Positions 30,301-37,064 of a DNA stretch of 64,000 nt are shown in pieces. The DNA lies in assembly GCF_000731675.1 (NCBI RefSeq), contig NZ_JMIT01000002.1, forward strand, positions 917,282 through 981,281, read 5' to 3'. This DNA comes from Pseudomonas capeferrum (GTDB taxonomy: Bacteria > Pseudomonadota > Gammaproteobacteria > Pseudomonadales > Pseudomonadaceae). Each line of letters opens with the position of its first letter. The stretch's first letter is position 1. A program made the translations under genes and the position numbers. Under the pieces are notes generated by a model. That model was not told where the DNA came from, searched no databases, and saw nothing but the letters and a program-made list of their open reading frames with translations.

Positions 30301-30447
30301 CGCCAACCGCTGGGCATTGCCGTGGTCGGCGGGTTGCTGGTGAGCCAGGCCCTGACGCTGTTCACCACCCCAGTCATATACTTGGCCCTGGAGCGCCTGT
30401 TCCATCGCCGTCGGGCCGCCAACGCGGCCGCGCCAAGTGCCAGTTGA
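27355..30447 (+). CDS. RND efflux pump, HAE1 family (MdtB/MdtC-like)
   Basis: A 1,030-aa inner-membrane proton-driven pump with the family's two six-helix repeats split by large periplasmic loops. TM1 is at about residues 13-33; the TM4 motif VVDDAIVVVENIHR carries the proton-relay pair Asp405-Asp406. Typical porter-domain segments PLPEADFPTIQVTAQLPGAS and IPKGFFPLQDTGF are present, and the C-terminal half has GLIGVVLLIGIVKKNGILLIDFA. The presence of VVVEN and absence of heavy-metal HME signatures point to drug or organic-compound efflux. Unlike mdtBC there is only one pump gene. It is followed after 9 bp by a response regulator, implying self-contained regulation. Confidence 0.93.
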   Translation: MNARNGVSAWCIDHPIATLLLTFALVMLGAIAFPRLPVAPLPEADFPTIQVTAQLPGASPETMASSVATPLEVQFSAIPGMTQMTSSSALGSTNLILQFTLDKNIDTAAQEVQAAINTATARLPQDLPNPPTWRKVNPADSPVLVLTVSSNQMPGNDLSDYTETLLARQLSQIDGVGLINITGQLRPAIRVQAQPEKLAAIGLTLADLRLAIQQTSLNLAKGALYGEHSVSTLAANDQLFHPEDYAQLIVSYRDGAPVHLRDVAKVINGAENAYVKAWSGDQPGLNLVIFRQPGANIVDTVDRVLAALPKLQEMLPASIEVSVLQDRTQTIRASLHEVELTLMIAVALVIGVMALFLRQWSATLVVSSVLGVSLIASCALMYVLGFSLNNLTLVAIVISVGFVVDDAIVVVENIHRHLEAGDDSRTAALKGAGEIGFTVVSISFSLIAAFIPLLFMGGVVGRLFKEFALTATATILISVVVSLTLAPTLCALFMRRPAGEQHGGFGERLVRWYEKGLNHALAHQRLTLGVFGLTLALAVVGYVAIPKGFFPLQDTGFILGTSEAAADVSYPSMIEKHQALAKIIEADPAVRAFSHSVGVTGSNQTIANGRFWIALKPRGERDVSASELIDRLRPKLAQVPGIVLYMRAGQDINLSSGPSRTQYQYVLKSNDGVALNLWTQRLTDRLRENPALRDLSNDLQLGASVTRIDIDRQAAARFGLTTTDVDQALYDAFGQRQISEFQTETNQYKVILELDARQRGKAESLNYFYLRSPLSNEMVPLSAVAHVAAPSTGPLSISHDGLFPAANLSFNLAPGVALGDAVSILERTQRELGMPDSISGNFQGAAQAFQSSLSSQPWLILAALVAVYIILGVLYESFVHPLTIISTLPSAGLGALILLWAMGQDFSIMGLIGVVLLIGIVKKNGILLIDFALEAQRHHGMTPEQAIHQACLTRFRPIIMTTLAALLGAVPLMFGFGAGAELRQPLGIAVVGGLLVSQALTLFTTPVIYLALERLFHRRRAANAAAPSAS

Positions 30448-30456
30448 GACAAGACC

Positions 30457-31131
30457 ATGCGTGTGCTGATCATCGAAGACGAAGAAAAAACCGCCGATTA
30501 CCTGCATCGCGGCCTCAGCGAGCAAGGCTTTACCGTGGACCTGGCGCGTGACGGCATCGACGGCTTGCACCTGGCCCTGGAAGGTGACTATGCGGTAATC
30601 GTGCTCGACGTGATGCTGCCGGGCCTGGACGGCTACGGCGTGCTGCGCGCCTTGCGGGCGCGCAAGCAGACGCCGGTGATCATGCTGACCGCCCGCGAGC
30701 GGGTCGAAGACCGCATCCATGGCCTGCGCGAAGGGGCCGATGATTACCTGGGCAAACCCTTTTCCTTCCTCGAACTGGTCGCCCGCCTGCAGGCCCTGAC
30801 CCGCCGCAGCAGCAGCCACGAACCGCTGCAGATACAGGTCGCCGACCTGTGGATCGACCTGATGGCACGCAAGGCCAGCCGGGCCGGCCAACGCCTGGAC
30901 CTGACCGCCAAGGAGTTCTCGCTGCTCAGCGTGCTGGCCCGCCGCCAGGGCGAAATTCTGTCCAAGACCGCGATTGCCGAGCTGGTCTGGGACATCAACT
31001 TCGACAGTGACGCGAATGTCGTCGAAGTGGCGATCAAACGCCTGCGCGCCAAGCTCGACGGGCCATTCGACCACAAGCTGCTGCACACCATCCGAGGCAT
31101 GGGCTATGTCCTGGAAAACCGTGCGGGCTAA
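30457..31131 (+). CDS. OmpR/CopR-type response regulator of the efflux operon
   Basis: 224 aa. The receiver domain (1 to about 115) has acidic pocket EDEEKTA, phospho-acceptor Asp51 in VLDVMLPGLDGY, and Lys in the GKPFSF loop. The C-terminal winged helix (about 130-222) has LDLTAKEFSLLSVLARRQGE and VVEVAIKRLRAKLD, which place it in the OmpR/PhoB group and closest in style to metal-responsive CopR/CusR regulators. It is joined to the pump gene by 9 bp and overlaps the sensor gene by 26 bp. Likely role: activating this efflux operon on a signal sensed by the next gene product. Confidence 0.92.
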   Translation: MRVLIIEDEEKTADYLHRGLSEQGFTVDLARDGIDGLHLALEGDYAVIVLDVMLPGLDGYGVLRALRARKQTPVIMLTARERVEDRIHGLREGADDYLGKPFSFLELVARLQALTRRSSSHEPLQIQVADLWIDLMARKASRAGQRLDLTAKEFSLLSVLARRQGEILSKTAIAELVWDINFDSDANVVEVAIKRLRAKLDGPFDHKLLHTIRGMGYVLENRAG

Positions 31132-32518
31132 CTCCATCGCACTGCGCCTGTCGGTGCTGTTCATCCTGGTGGCAGTGAGCGTGTTCCTGCTGATCGGTAC
31201 GGCGCTTTACCGCCAGGTCGATCGCAGCCTCGACCTGCTGCCGGCCGCCGAACTGGATGCGCGTTTCAGTGTGCTGGAGTCCACCCTCAACCGTTTCGGC
31301 ACGGCCGATCACTGGGCCAAGGTCAGCAACAAGCTCAACCTGCTCAGTGAAGAGGACAAGCGCATCCGCTTCTGGGTGGTCAGCAGCGACCCGGCCTACG
31401 ACTATGGCCACCCCAGCGAGCTGGTTCGCGCATTTGCCGAAGGCCCGCCGGGCATGCGCGACCTGCGCCTGCCCGGCCAGCCCTACCCTTACAAGGTGCT
31501 GGTCAGCGAGTTGCCGGCGCTGGCTGAGCGCCCACCGCTGCGCTTTCTGATCGGCATCGACACCGAGACCTTCTGGCAGGCGCAGCACAGTTTGCTGGTG
31601 GCCATCGTTGGCTTGGCGGTGCTCGGCGTGCTGCTGGCCTCGGTGCTCGGCTACTGGGTGGCACGCATCGGCCTGCGCCCGTTGCTGGCACTGTCCAACG
31701 AAGCCCAGGCATTGGCGCCGCCACGCCTGGACGGGCGCCTGCAAACCCACGACCTGGCCCCGGAACTGGCGCAGTTCGCCGGGGCCTTCAACGCCGCGCT
31801 CGACCGGGTCAGCCAGGCCTACTCACGGCTGGAGGCGTTCAACGCCGACGTCGCCCACGAGCTGCGCTCGCCGCTGACCAACCTGATTGGCCAGACCCAG
31901 GTGGCACTGACCCGCGGCCGCAGCGCCGAGCACTACTTCGAAGTGCTGCAATCGAACCTCGAAGAGCTGGAGCGCCTGCGCAGCATCATCAACGATATGC
32001 TGTTTTTGGCCAGCGCCGACCAGGGCAGCAAGGCCACCGCACTGACCCAAGCCTCGCTGGCCGAGGAAGTGGCGACCACGCTGGACTACCTGGACTACAT
32101 CCTCGAAGACGCACAGGTCCGCGTCGCGGTCAGTGGCGATGCCCAGGCGCCCATCGAGAAAGCCCAGCTGCGCCGGGCGCTGATCAACCTGCTGAACAAT
32201 GCCGTGCAGCACACCGCGCCCAACCAGGTGATCCAGGTGCGGATCGACAGCGGGCCGAGCCAGGTCAGCATCGCCGTGAGCAACCCGGGGCCGGCGATCG
32301 AAGATGCACACCTGCCGCTGCTGTTCGAGCGCTTCTATCGGGTGGATGCAGCGCGCAGCAACAGTGGGGGTGGCAACCATGGTTTGGGCTTGGCTATCGT
32401 CAAGGCGATTGCGTTGATGCATGGCGGCGAGGTTTTTGTACGCAGCGAAGCAGGCGCCAACACCTTCGGCATTCGCCTGCCAAGCGCTCAACTGCGCGGG
32501 TTTGCCGCAGAAGCCTGA
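31106..32518 (+). CDS. Sensor histidine kinase partner of the efflux regulator
   Basis: About 470 aa from ATG at 31106 (GTG at 31121 is an equally plausible start; both lie inside the regulator gene). TM1 is at about residues 14-35 (LSVLFILVAVSVFLLIGTALY), followed by a periplasmic sensor of about 125 aa. TM2 is at about 160-185 (VAIVGLAVLGVLLASVLGYWV), then HAMP, then the H-box FNADVAHELRSPLTNL with phospho-acceptor His251. The N-box INLLNNAVQHT and G-boxes NHGLGLAIVKAIALMHGG complete an intact HisKA-HATPase core. The architecture matches CusS/CopS-like kinases. The signal could be a metal or an envelope-active compound; the sequence does not decide. Confidence 0.9.
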   Translation: MSWKTVRANSIALRLSVLFILVAVSVFLLIGTALYRQVDRSLDLLPAAELDARFSVLESTLNRFGTADHWAKVSNKLNLLSEEDKRIRFWVVSSDPAYDYGHPSELVRAFAEGPPGMRDLRLPGQPYPYKVLVSELPALAERPPLRFLIGIDTETFWQAQHSLLVAIVGLAVLGVLLASVLGYWVARIGLRPLLALSNEAQALAPPRLDGRLQTHDLAPELAQFAGAFNAALDRVSQAYSRLEAFNADVAHELRSPLTNLIGQTQVALTRGRSAEHYFEVLQSNLEELERLRSIINDMLFLASADQGSKATALTQASLAEEVATTLDYLDYILEDAQVRVAVSGDAQAPIEKAQLRRALINLLNNAVQHTAPNQVIQVRIDSGPSQVSIAVSNPGPAIEDAHLPLLFERFYRVDAARSNSGGGNHGLGLAIVKAIALMHGGEVFVRSEAGANTFGIRLPSAQLRGFAAEA

Positions 32519-32648
32519 GCTTTCGCCGCATGATCGTTACCTTTTGCGCAACAGTGCTTATCGTACTTCGCTCTGTTTCAAGTGCCCTGAAGGGACTAAC
32601 TTTAGCCCTGTCCTCATTAGCACTTGCATCGCAAGAAGGTAGTTTCAA

Positions 32649-32873
32649 ATGTCCAACAGTATGGGTATTGCCAGCGTCTTCGTCCTGTCTTCCCTGTTGT
32701 TGTCGCCCCTGGCCATGGCCGAAGAATCCCCGGCTTTCGTCGCCCGTAATGCAGAGCTCGCCGCCGTCCATCAAGAGGCCCGCGACGCTGTAGCCGCACA
32801 ACAGGCCGATGCCGTAAAAGACGCAAACCAGACCGCTTCCAAGGTGTCCAGCGACGCCAATGCCGACAGCTGA
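32649..32873 (+). CDS. Small exported hypothetical protein, 74 aa
   Basis: A signal peptide (SMGIASVFVLSSLLLSPLAMA, cleavage after about residue 24) leaves a mature peptide of about 50 aa. It is rich in Ala, Asp, Glu, Gln and Ser, without cysteine or aromatic core beyond one Phe, and looks helical or disordered. AAGGTAG lies about 10 bases before ATG. It stands alone between the sensor kinase and a strong intrinsic terminator. The 130-bp gap before it is less GC-rich than its surroundings and could hold its promoter. Family not recognised. Confidence 0.65.
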   Translation: MSNSMGIASVFVLSSLLLSPLAMAEESPAFVARNAELAAVHQEARDAVAAQQADAVKDANQTASKVSSDANADS

Positions 32874-32949
32874 TCGGCCGCCGTACCTGCTCCCGTTTTC
32901 CCTTGGCTACGCCATGGGCACCTTAGGTGCCGATATGTTAGCCTTTTAA

Positions 32950-32976
32950 AGCCGCTGCCAATCAGCGGCTTTTTTT
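32950..32976 (+). terminator. Rho-independent terminator
   Basis: An 8-bp stem AGCCGCTG / CAGCGGCT with a CCAAT loop is followed directly by a run of six T. It ends the transcript of the 74-aa protein gene. Confidence 0.92.
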
Positions 32977-33077
32977 ATGTGTTTTAACTATCAGCCCGGC
33001 GGTAACGTCACCCATAAGAAAGTTGCACATTCAAAAATAAAAACTGCCCCACCGTCAGACCAAAGGAGCTAGTACCG

Positions 33078-34412
33078 GTGCCTTCCGCGTTTCGTTTTAC
33101 CCCGTTGTTCATTGCATTGACTGCAACGATACCTTTCGCCGCCCAGGCAGATGAAGACAAGGCTGATGGCTTCATCGAAGGGTCTTCCCTGAACCTGCAT
33201 TTTCGTAATGCCTACTTCAACCGCGACAACCACAATGCCGGCGCGCGCGACACCCGCGAGTGGGGCCAGGGCGCAGTGGCGCGCTTCGAGTCGGGCTATA
33301 CCCCCGGCGTGATCGGCTTCGGCGTGGACGCCCATGCCATGCTGGGCCTCAAGCTCGATGGCGGTGGCGGCCATGCTGGCACCAGCATTCTGCCGCAGCA
33401 TGTGAAGGACGACGGCGAACTGGGCGCGGCCCCGCATTCGTTCTCTACCGCAGGTGCAGCAGTCAAACTGAAGGGTTTTGACACCGAGCTGAAGGCCGGT
33501 GACCTGTTCCTCACCAACCCGGTGATCGCCGGTGGCGAAACCCGCATGCTGCCGCAGACCTTCCGCGGTGTGAGCCTGACCAACACCAGCATCGACGGCT
33601 TGCTGCTCGAAGGCGGCCAGGTCAGCTTCACCAAGCCGTACAACCAGAGCGGCCACCGCCGCATCGACACCTACTACGGCTCGCTGGACGAACACGACAA
33701 GAGCAAGCACCTGAACTGGGCCGGCGCAGCGTGGAGCGGTAGCGAAAACATCACCGCCAACCTGTACGCCGCCGAGCTGAAGGACATCTGGAACCAGTAT
33801 TACGCCGACTTCGACTACACCTATGTGGTCAACGACCTGGTCAGCCTCAACCCGGGTGTGCACTTCTATCACACCCAAGACACCGGCCAGGCCCTGCTGG
33901 GCAAGATCGACAACAACACCTACAGCGTGCACTTCACCGTCAACGCCGGGTTCCACAGCGTCACGGCTGCCTACCAGCGGGTCAATGGCGATACGCCGTT
34001 CGACTACATCAACCTGGGCGACAGCGTGTACCTGGACAACTCGCGCATGTACTCGGACTTCAACGCGCCCAACGAGCGCTCGTGGAAGCTGCAATACGGC
34101 TACGACTTCGCAGGCCTGGGCATCCCCGGCCTGAGCACGACGCTGTCGTACTCGCGCGGCGAGGCAGACCTGACCAAAGCCGACCAGAACAACACCCACT
34201 ACGACTACTACCGCGCCGATGGCAAGAATGCCATGCACTGGGAGCGTGACCTGGACGTGAAATACGTGTTCCAGGAAGGCGACTTCAAGGACCTCTCGGT
34301 GCTGGTGCGTTACGCCGCCCACCGGGGCAGCCAGGGCTATGCGTCGATCGACAGCAACAGCGACAACGACGAACTGCGGGTGATCGTCGATTATCCGTTG
34401 AACGTGTTCTGA
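33078..34412 (+). CDS. OprD-family outer-membrane porin
   Basis: 444 aa. The signal peptide is cleaved after AAQA (about residue 24). The mature start, with GFIEGSSLNLHFRNAYFNRD, and the internal RMLPQTFRGVSL and WAGAAWSG segments are typical of the OprD/specific-porin family. Alternating amphipathic strands fill the chain and the last residue is Phe, as required for barrel insertion. GTG start with AAAGGAG 9 bases upstream. OprD proteins take up small substrates (amino acids, aromatic acids, sugars); the substrate cannot be assigned. It appears monocistronic, bounded by a terminator upstream and a REP pair downstream. Confidence 0.92.
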   Translation: MPSAFRFTPLFIALTATIPFAAQADEDKADGFIEGSSLNLHFRNAYFNRDNHNAGARDTREWGQGAVARFESGYTPGVIGFGVDAHAMLGLKLDGGGGHAGTSILPQHVKDDGELGAAPHSFSTAGAAVKLKGFDTELKAGDLFLTNPVIAGGETRMLPQTFRGVSLTNTSIDGLLLEGGQVSFTKPYNQSGHRRIDTYYGSLDEHDKSKHLNWAGAAWSGSENITANLYAAELKDIWNQYYADFDYTYVVNDLVSLNPGVHFYHTQDTGQALLGKIDNNTYSVHFTVNAGFHSVTAAYQRVNGDTPFDYINLGDSVYLDNSRMYSDFNAPNERSWKLQYGYDFAGLGIPGLSTTLSYSRGEADLTKADQNNTHYDYYRADGKNAMHWERDLDVKYVFQEGDFKDLSVLVRYAAHRGSQGYASIDSNSDNDELRVIVDYPLNVF

Positions 34413-34442
34413 CCCACCTATTTTTTGATTTAGCAGGGACCG

Positions 34443-34529
34443 TGTGGGAGCGGGCTTGCCCCGCGAACACCGGCGAAGCCGGTGCCACGCCTCGCGTAGG
34501 GCCATTCGCGGGGCAAGCCCGCTCCCACA
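34443..34529. repeat. REP pair, perfect 25-bp inverted arms
   Basis: 34443-34467 and 34505-34529 are exact reverse complements sharing the core GCGGGCTTGCCCCGCGAA. The 37-bp centre contains a smaller palindrome (CACCGGCGAAGCCGGTG). It lies just after the porin stop and can fold into a long stem that may end or stabilise the porin mRNA. Confidence 0.92.
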
Positions 34530-34556
34530 GGACTGGCAACGGCACCGCGTGATTCC

Positions 34557-34577
34557 GTCGGACAAATCTTGTCCGAC
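34557..34577. promoter_or_regulatory. Palindromic operator candidate on the cyclase promoter
   Basis: Perfect 9-bp arms GTCGGACAA and TTGTCCGAC flank a 3-bp ATC centre. The right arm covers the -35 box, an arrangement expected for a repressor site. TTGTCCGACAA (34569-34579) is by itself another palindrome. The style TTGTC-N-GACAA resembles sites of FadR-subfamily GntR regulators, but the regulator is unknown. Confidence 0.6.
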
Positions 34578-34597
34578 AATCCCCAGTTCCCTAGAAT
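34569..34597 (+). promoter_or_regulatory. Sigma70-type promoter of the diguanylate cyclase gene
   Basis: TTGTCC and TAGAAT stand 17 bp apart, with the -10 ending 39 bases before the ATG at 34637. Both boxes match the consensus at four or five of six positions. Confidence 0.6.
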
Positions 34598-34636
34598 GGC
34601 GCCGCCGCGAATGGCCCTGCCTCAGCAGTAGCGAGC

Positions 34637-36133
34637 ATGCTCACCCGATCACCGCGTTTCGCACTCTACAGGTCGCACCCCGAGCTGATCCTCAACCTGG
34701 GCAGTTGCCTTGCCGTGCTCGCCATCGTGGCCATCGTCAGTTACCTGCTGGCCCGTGAGCGCGAAAGCGTCGAACTGTCGGCCATCCGCGCCTCCAACAA
34801 CATCGTCCAGCTGATCGAAAGCGACATCCTGCGCAACGCCGAACTTTACGATCAGTCGTTGCAGGGCTTGATCTGGGCGGTCGGGCGCAAGGAACTGCCG
34901 GAGATCCCCGGTGCGCTACGCCAACGCCTGTTGTTCAATGAAGCGTTCGTCGACCGCAAGCGCGGTGACGTGCTCTGGCTCGACAAGCAAGGCAACGTGG
35001 TGGGCGATTCCACCAGCACCGTACCGCGCAAGGCCAACTTCAGCGACACCGGGGTGTTCCAGGCACATTTACACAATGCCGACCTCGGCTTGCTGGTTGG
35101 CCCTCCGTTCAAGGCCAGGCTGGGCGACCTGGACTGGTGCATCAGTTTCAGCCGGCGCATCTCCGGCCCCGATGGCGAGTTTGCCGGCCTGGTGGCGGGC
35201 GCCCTGCGCCTTTCGTACTTCAGCGAACTGTTCAAGCGCCTAGACATCGGCGATGACAGCAGCATCAACCTGTTCAATACCGACGGCCAACTGCTGGCCC
35301 GCCAGCCCACGCGCCCGCAAGACCCGCTGATCGGCACCCTCTATGCCGAGCGGCCCAACTTCAAGCGCATCCTTGGCGAGCGCAGTGGCAGCTTCACTGC
35401 CCGCTCCGCCACCCACGGCACCTCACGCATGTACACCTTCGCCCACGTGGCCGACTTGCCACTGATCGTGTTGGTAGTGCACTCGGCCGACGAAGTGTTC
35501 CAGTCGTGGCGGCGTACCGCGATTGTGATTGGCGTGGCCACGGGCGTGCTGTGCATGGGCCTGCTCTGGCTGACCTTGTTGCTGGGCCGCGAACTGCGCC
35601 GTCGCCACGAGGCCGAGCAGGGCCTGGCGACACTGGCCGCCACCGATAGCCTGACCGGCCTGGCCAACCGCCGTCGGCTGGATCAGGTGCTGCGCCTGGA
35701 GTGGGCGCGCGCGCAGCGCAACCACAAACCGTTGGCAGTGCTGATGGTGGATGTGGACCATTTCAAAGCGTTCAACCAACGCCACGGCCATGCCGGGGGT
35801 GACCATGCACTGCGTGAAGTAGCCAAGTGCATCGAGGCCTGCATCAGGCGGCCGGCGGACCTGGCGGCGCGTTATGGTGGGGAGGAGTTTCAAGTGATCT
35901 TGCCCGAGACCGATCTGGCCGGGGCGCGGCTGCTGGCCGAACGTATTCGCAGCAGCGTGGCGGCGCTGGCGCCGTTTGCCAATGACACCCGCGCAGTGAC
36001 GGTGAGCATCGGCATAGGCCTGTACGAAGCAGGCCCCCAGCACGATCTGGCGAGCGTACTGGGGGCTGCGGACGAGGCGCTCTACCGGGCAAAGGCCAAT
36101 GGCCGCAACCGGGTAGAGGGGCCTACGCGTTAG
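34637..36133 (+). CDS. Membrane diguanylate cyclase with periplasmic sensor domain
   Basis: 498 aa. TM1 is at about 14-36 (LILNLGSCLAVLAIVAIVSYLL), a periplasmic PDC/dCACHE-like sensor spans about 40-280, and TM2 is at about 295-318 (TAIVIGVATGVLCMGLLWLTLLLG). The GGDEF domain (about 335-495) starts at AATDSLTGLANRRRLD. The active-site loop is GGEEF (414-418) and an RPAD inhibitory I-site sits exactly five residues before it, so the enzyme should make c-di-GMP and be product-inhibited. There is no EAL domain. c-di-GMP generally promotes adhesin-based biofilm in Pseudomonas, so the location near the adhesin is of interest. The gene has its own promoter with an overlapping palindrome. Confidence 0.93.
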   Translation: MLTRSPRFALYRSHPELILNLGSCLAVLAIVAIVSYLLARERESVELSAIRASNNIVQLIESDILRNAELYDQSLQGLIWAVGRKELPEIPGALRQRLLFNEAFVDRKRGDVLWLDKQGNVVGDSTSTVPRKANFSDTGVFQAHLHNADLGLLVGPPFKARLGDLDWCISFSRRISGPDGEFAGLVAGALRLSYFSELFKRLDIGDDSSINLFNTDGQLLARQPTRPQDPLIGTLYAERPNFKRILGERSGSFTARSATHGTSRMYTFAHVADLPLIVLVVHSADEVFQSWRRTAIVIGVATGVLCMGLLWLTLLLGRELRRRHEAEQGLATLAATDSLTGLANRRRLDQVLRLEWARAQRNHKPLAVLMVDVDHFKAFNQRHGHAGGDHALREVAKCIEACIRRPADLAARYGGEEFQVILPETDLAGARLLAERIRSSVAALAPFANDTRAVTVSIGIGLYEAGPQHDLASVLGAADEALYRAKANGRNRVEGPTR

Positions 36134-36606
36134 GAACGGGCGCGGGCTGCGTTACGCAGTGCCTTGACCTGGTCGTGGTTACGCTGCACACCTTGCAGCT
36201 GTTTTTCCACCAGGGCGTAGCTCGGATCGCTGGCAGCACGGCCCAGTTTGACCAGTTTCTCACGGGCTTCCTTGTAGGCTTTCAGGGCATGATCCTCGCC
36301 CCGCTCGACCTCATTCAGCACGGCCTCTTCATCCTTGCCGGTGACCATCGCCTTGAGGTTGACCCAGCCACGGTGCAGGTCACCGCTGATGCTGGTGGAT
36401 GTCTCAGGGTCGCCACCCAGGCGGCGTACTTCGCTTTGCAGCTCGCCGGCGGCGTTGCCACATTCACCGGCACGCTGGACGAAGAAGGCTTTCAGCTCGG
36501 GGTTTTTCACATCTTCGGCCGAGGCCTTGAAGCCTTTTTCGCCATCCTTGCTGTATTCGATCAAGTCGTTGAGCACATCGATCACGTCTTTGTTGGGGTT
36601 GCTCAT
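36130..36606 (-). CDS. PA2169/DUF2383 family four-helix protein
   Basis: 158 aa, predicted almost entirely helical with Glu/His/Lys-rich helices (VIDVLNDLIEYSKDGEKGF, AFFVQRAGECGNAAGELQSE). This fits the PA2169-family ferritin-like DUF2383 bundle, often stress-induced, function unknown. ATG at 36606 is preferred over GTG at 36612 because AAGGAG then sits 9 bases upstream instead of 3. The 3' end overlaps the convergent cyclase gene by 4 bp. An A+T-rich upstream region (36650-36720) carries a possible promoter. Confidence 0.85.
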   Translation of the reverse strand: MSNPNKDVIDVLNDLIEYSKDGEKGFKASAEDVKNPELKAFFVQRAGECGNAAGELQSEVRRLGGDPETSTSISGDLHRGWVNLKAMVTGKDEEAVLNEVERGEDHALKAYKEAREKLVKLGRAASDPSYALVEKQLQGVQRNHDQVKALRNAARARS

Positions 36607-36668
36607 GTTCACGAACTCCTTGGCAGGTGATAGTCATCTGTAATGGAGCAGCGTTCGTGCCAACCTTT

Positions 36669-36696
36669 GTTTTAGAATTAAATCCTTTTAAATCAA
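36669..36696 (-). promoter_or_regulatory. Candidate promoter for the DUF2383 gene
   Basis: On the minus strand, TTGATT and TAAAAC are separated by 16 bp in a strongly A+T-rich stretch about 63 bases before the start. The weak -35 and A+T-rich context would also suit a stationary-phase sigma factor. Confidence 0.35.
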
Positions 36697-36807
36697 TTAC
36701 TTAAATAATAGCCCAGCCATGCTCGAAGCGGCGTTCTGCATGATTGCCGCTTTGGCCTTCGTGCAGATTGCAGTATGGTCGGCGCTTTTCCACAGCCAGG
36801 TGCGCCG

Positions 36808-37029
36808 ATGAAACCGGAAACCCTCGAACTGCTGGTCACCCGGACCATGCCCTTTGGCAAGTATCAAGGCCGCATCATTGCCGACTTGCCGGGTGACTAC
36901 CTGGCCTGGTTTGCGCGCAAGGGCTTCCCGACCGGGGAACTGGGGGGGTTATTGGCGCTGATGCATGAAGTCGATCATAACGGGCTGATGGACTTGCTGG
37001 AGCCGTTGCGGCGCAAACATCAGCGGTAG
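36808..37029 (+). CDS. DUF3820 family protein
   Basis: 73 aa: the MPFGKYQGRIIADLPGDYLAWF motif, with FGKYQG and the following LP-Y--WF pattern, is the DUF3820 (putative quorum-sensing-regulated factor) signature. ATG at 36808 with CCAGG 7 bases upstream gives the compact domain; an earlier frame extension to 36775 adds a proline-rich leader without support. Cytoplasmic, no known activity. Confidence 0.8.
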   Translation: MKPETLELLVTRTMPFGKYQGRIIADLPGDYLAWFARKGFPTGELGGLLALMHEVDHNGLMDLLEPLRRKHQR

Positions 37030-37034
37030 GCAGG

Positions 37035-37053
37035 GGGGCTGCTGCGCAGCCCC
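37035..37053. terminator. Hairpin between convergent DUF3820 and fruA genes
   Basis: An 8-bp stem GGGGCTGC / GCAGCCCC with a TGC loop lies in the 35-bp gap between two stop codons. There is no T-run; a bidirectional, moderate terminator is likely. Confidence 0.55.
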
Positions 37054-37064
37054 AGAACGCTCGA

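Noticed and set aside
26920..31164. A 1,414-codon antisense frame over the RND pump and regulator genes
   Set aside because: It runs opposite to clearly conserved genes, and its product is rich in His, Gln, Gly and Arg with no recognisable domain. It is a codon-bias shadow.
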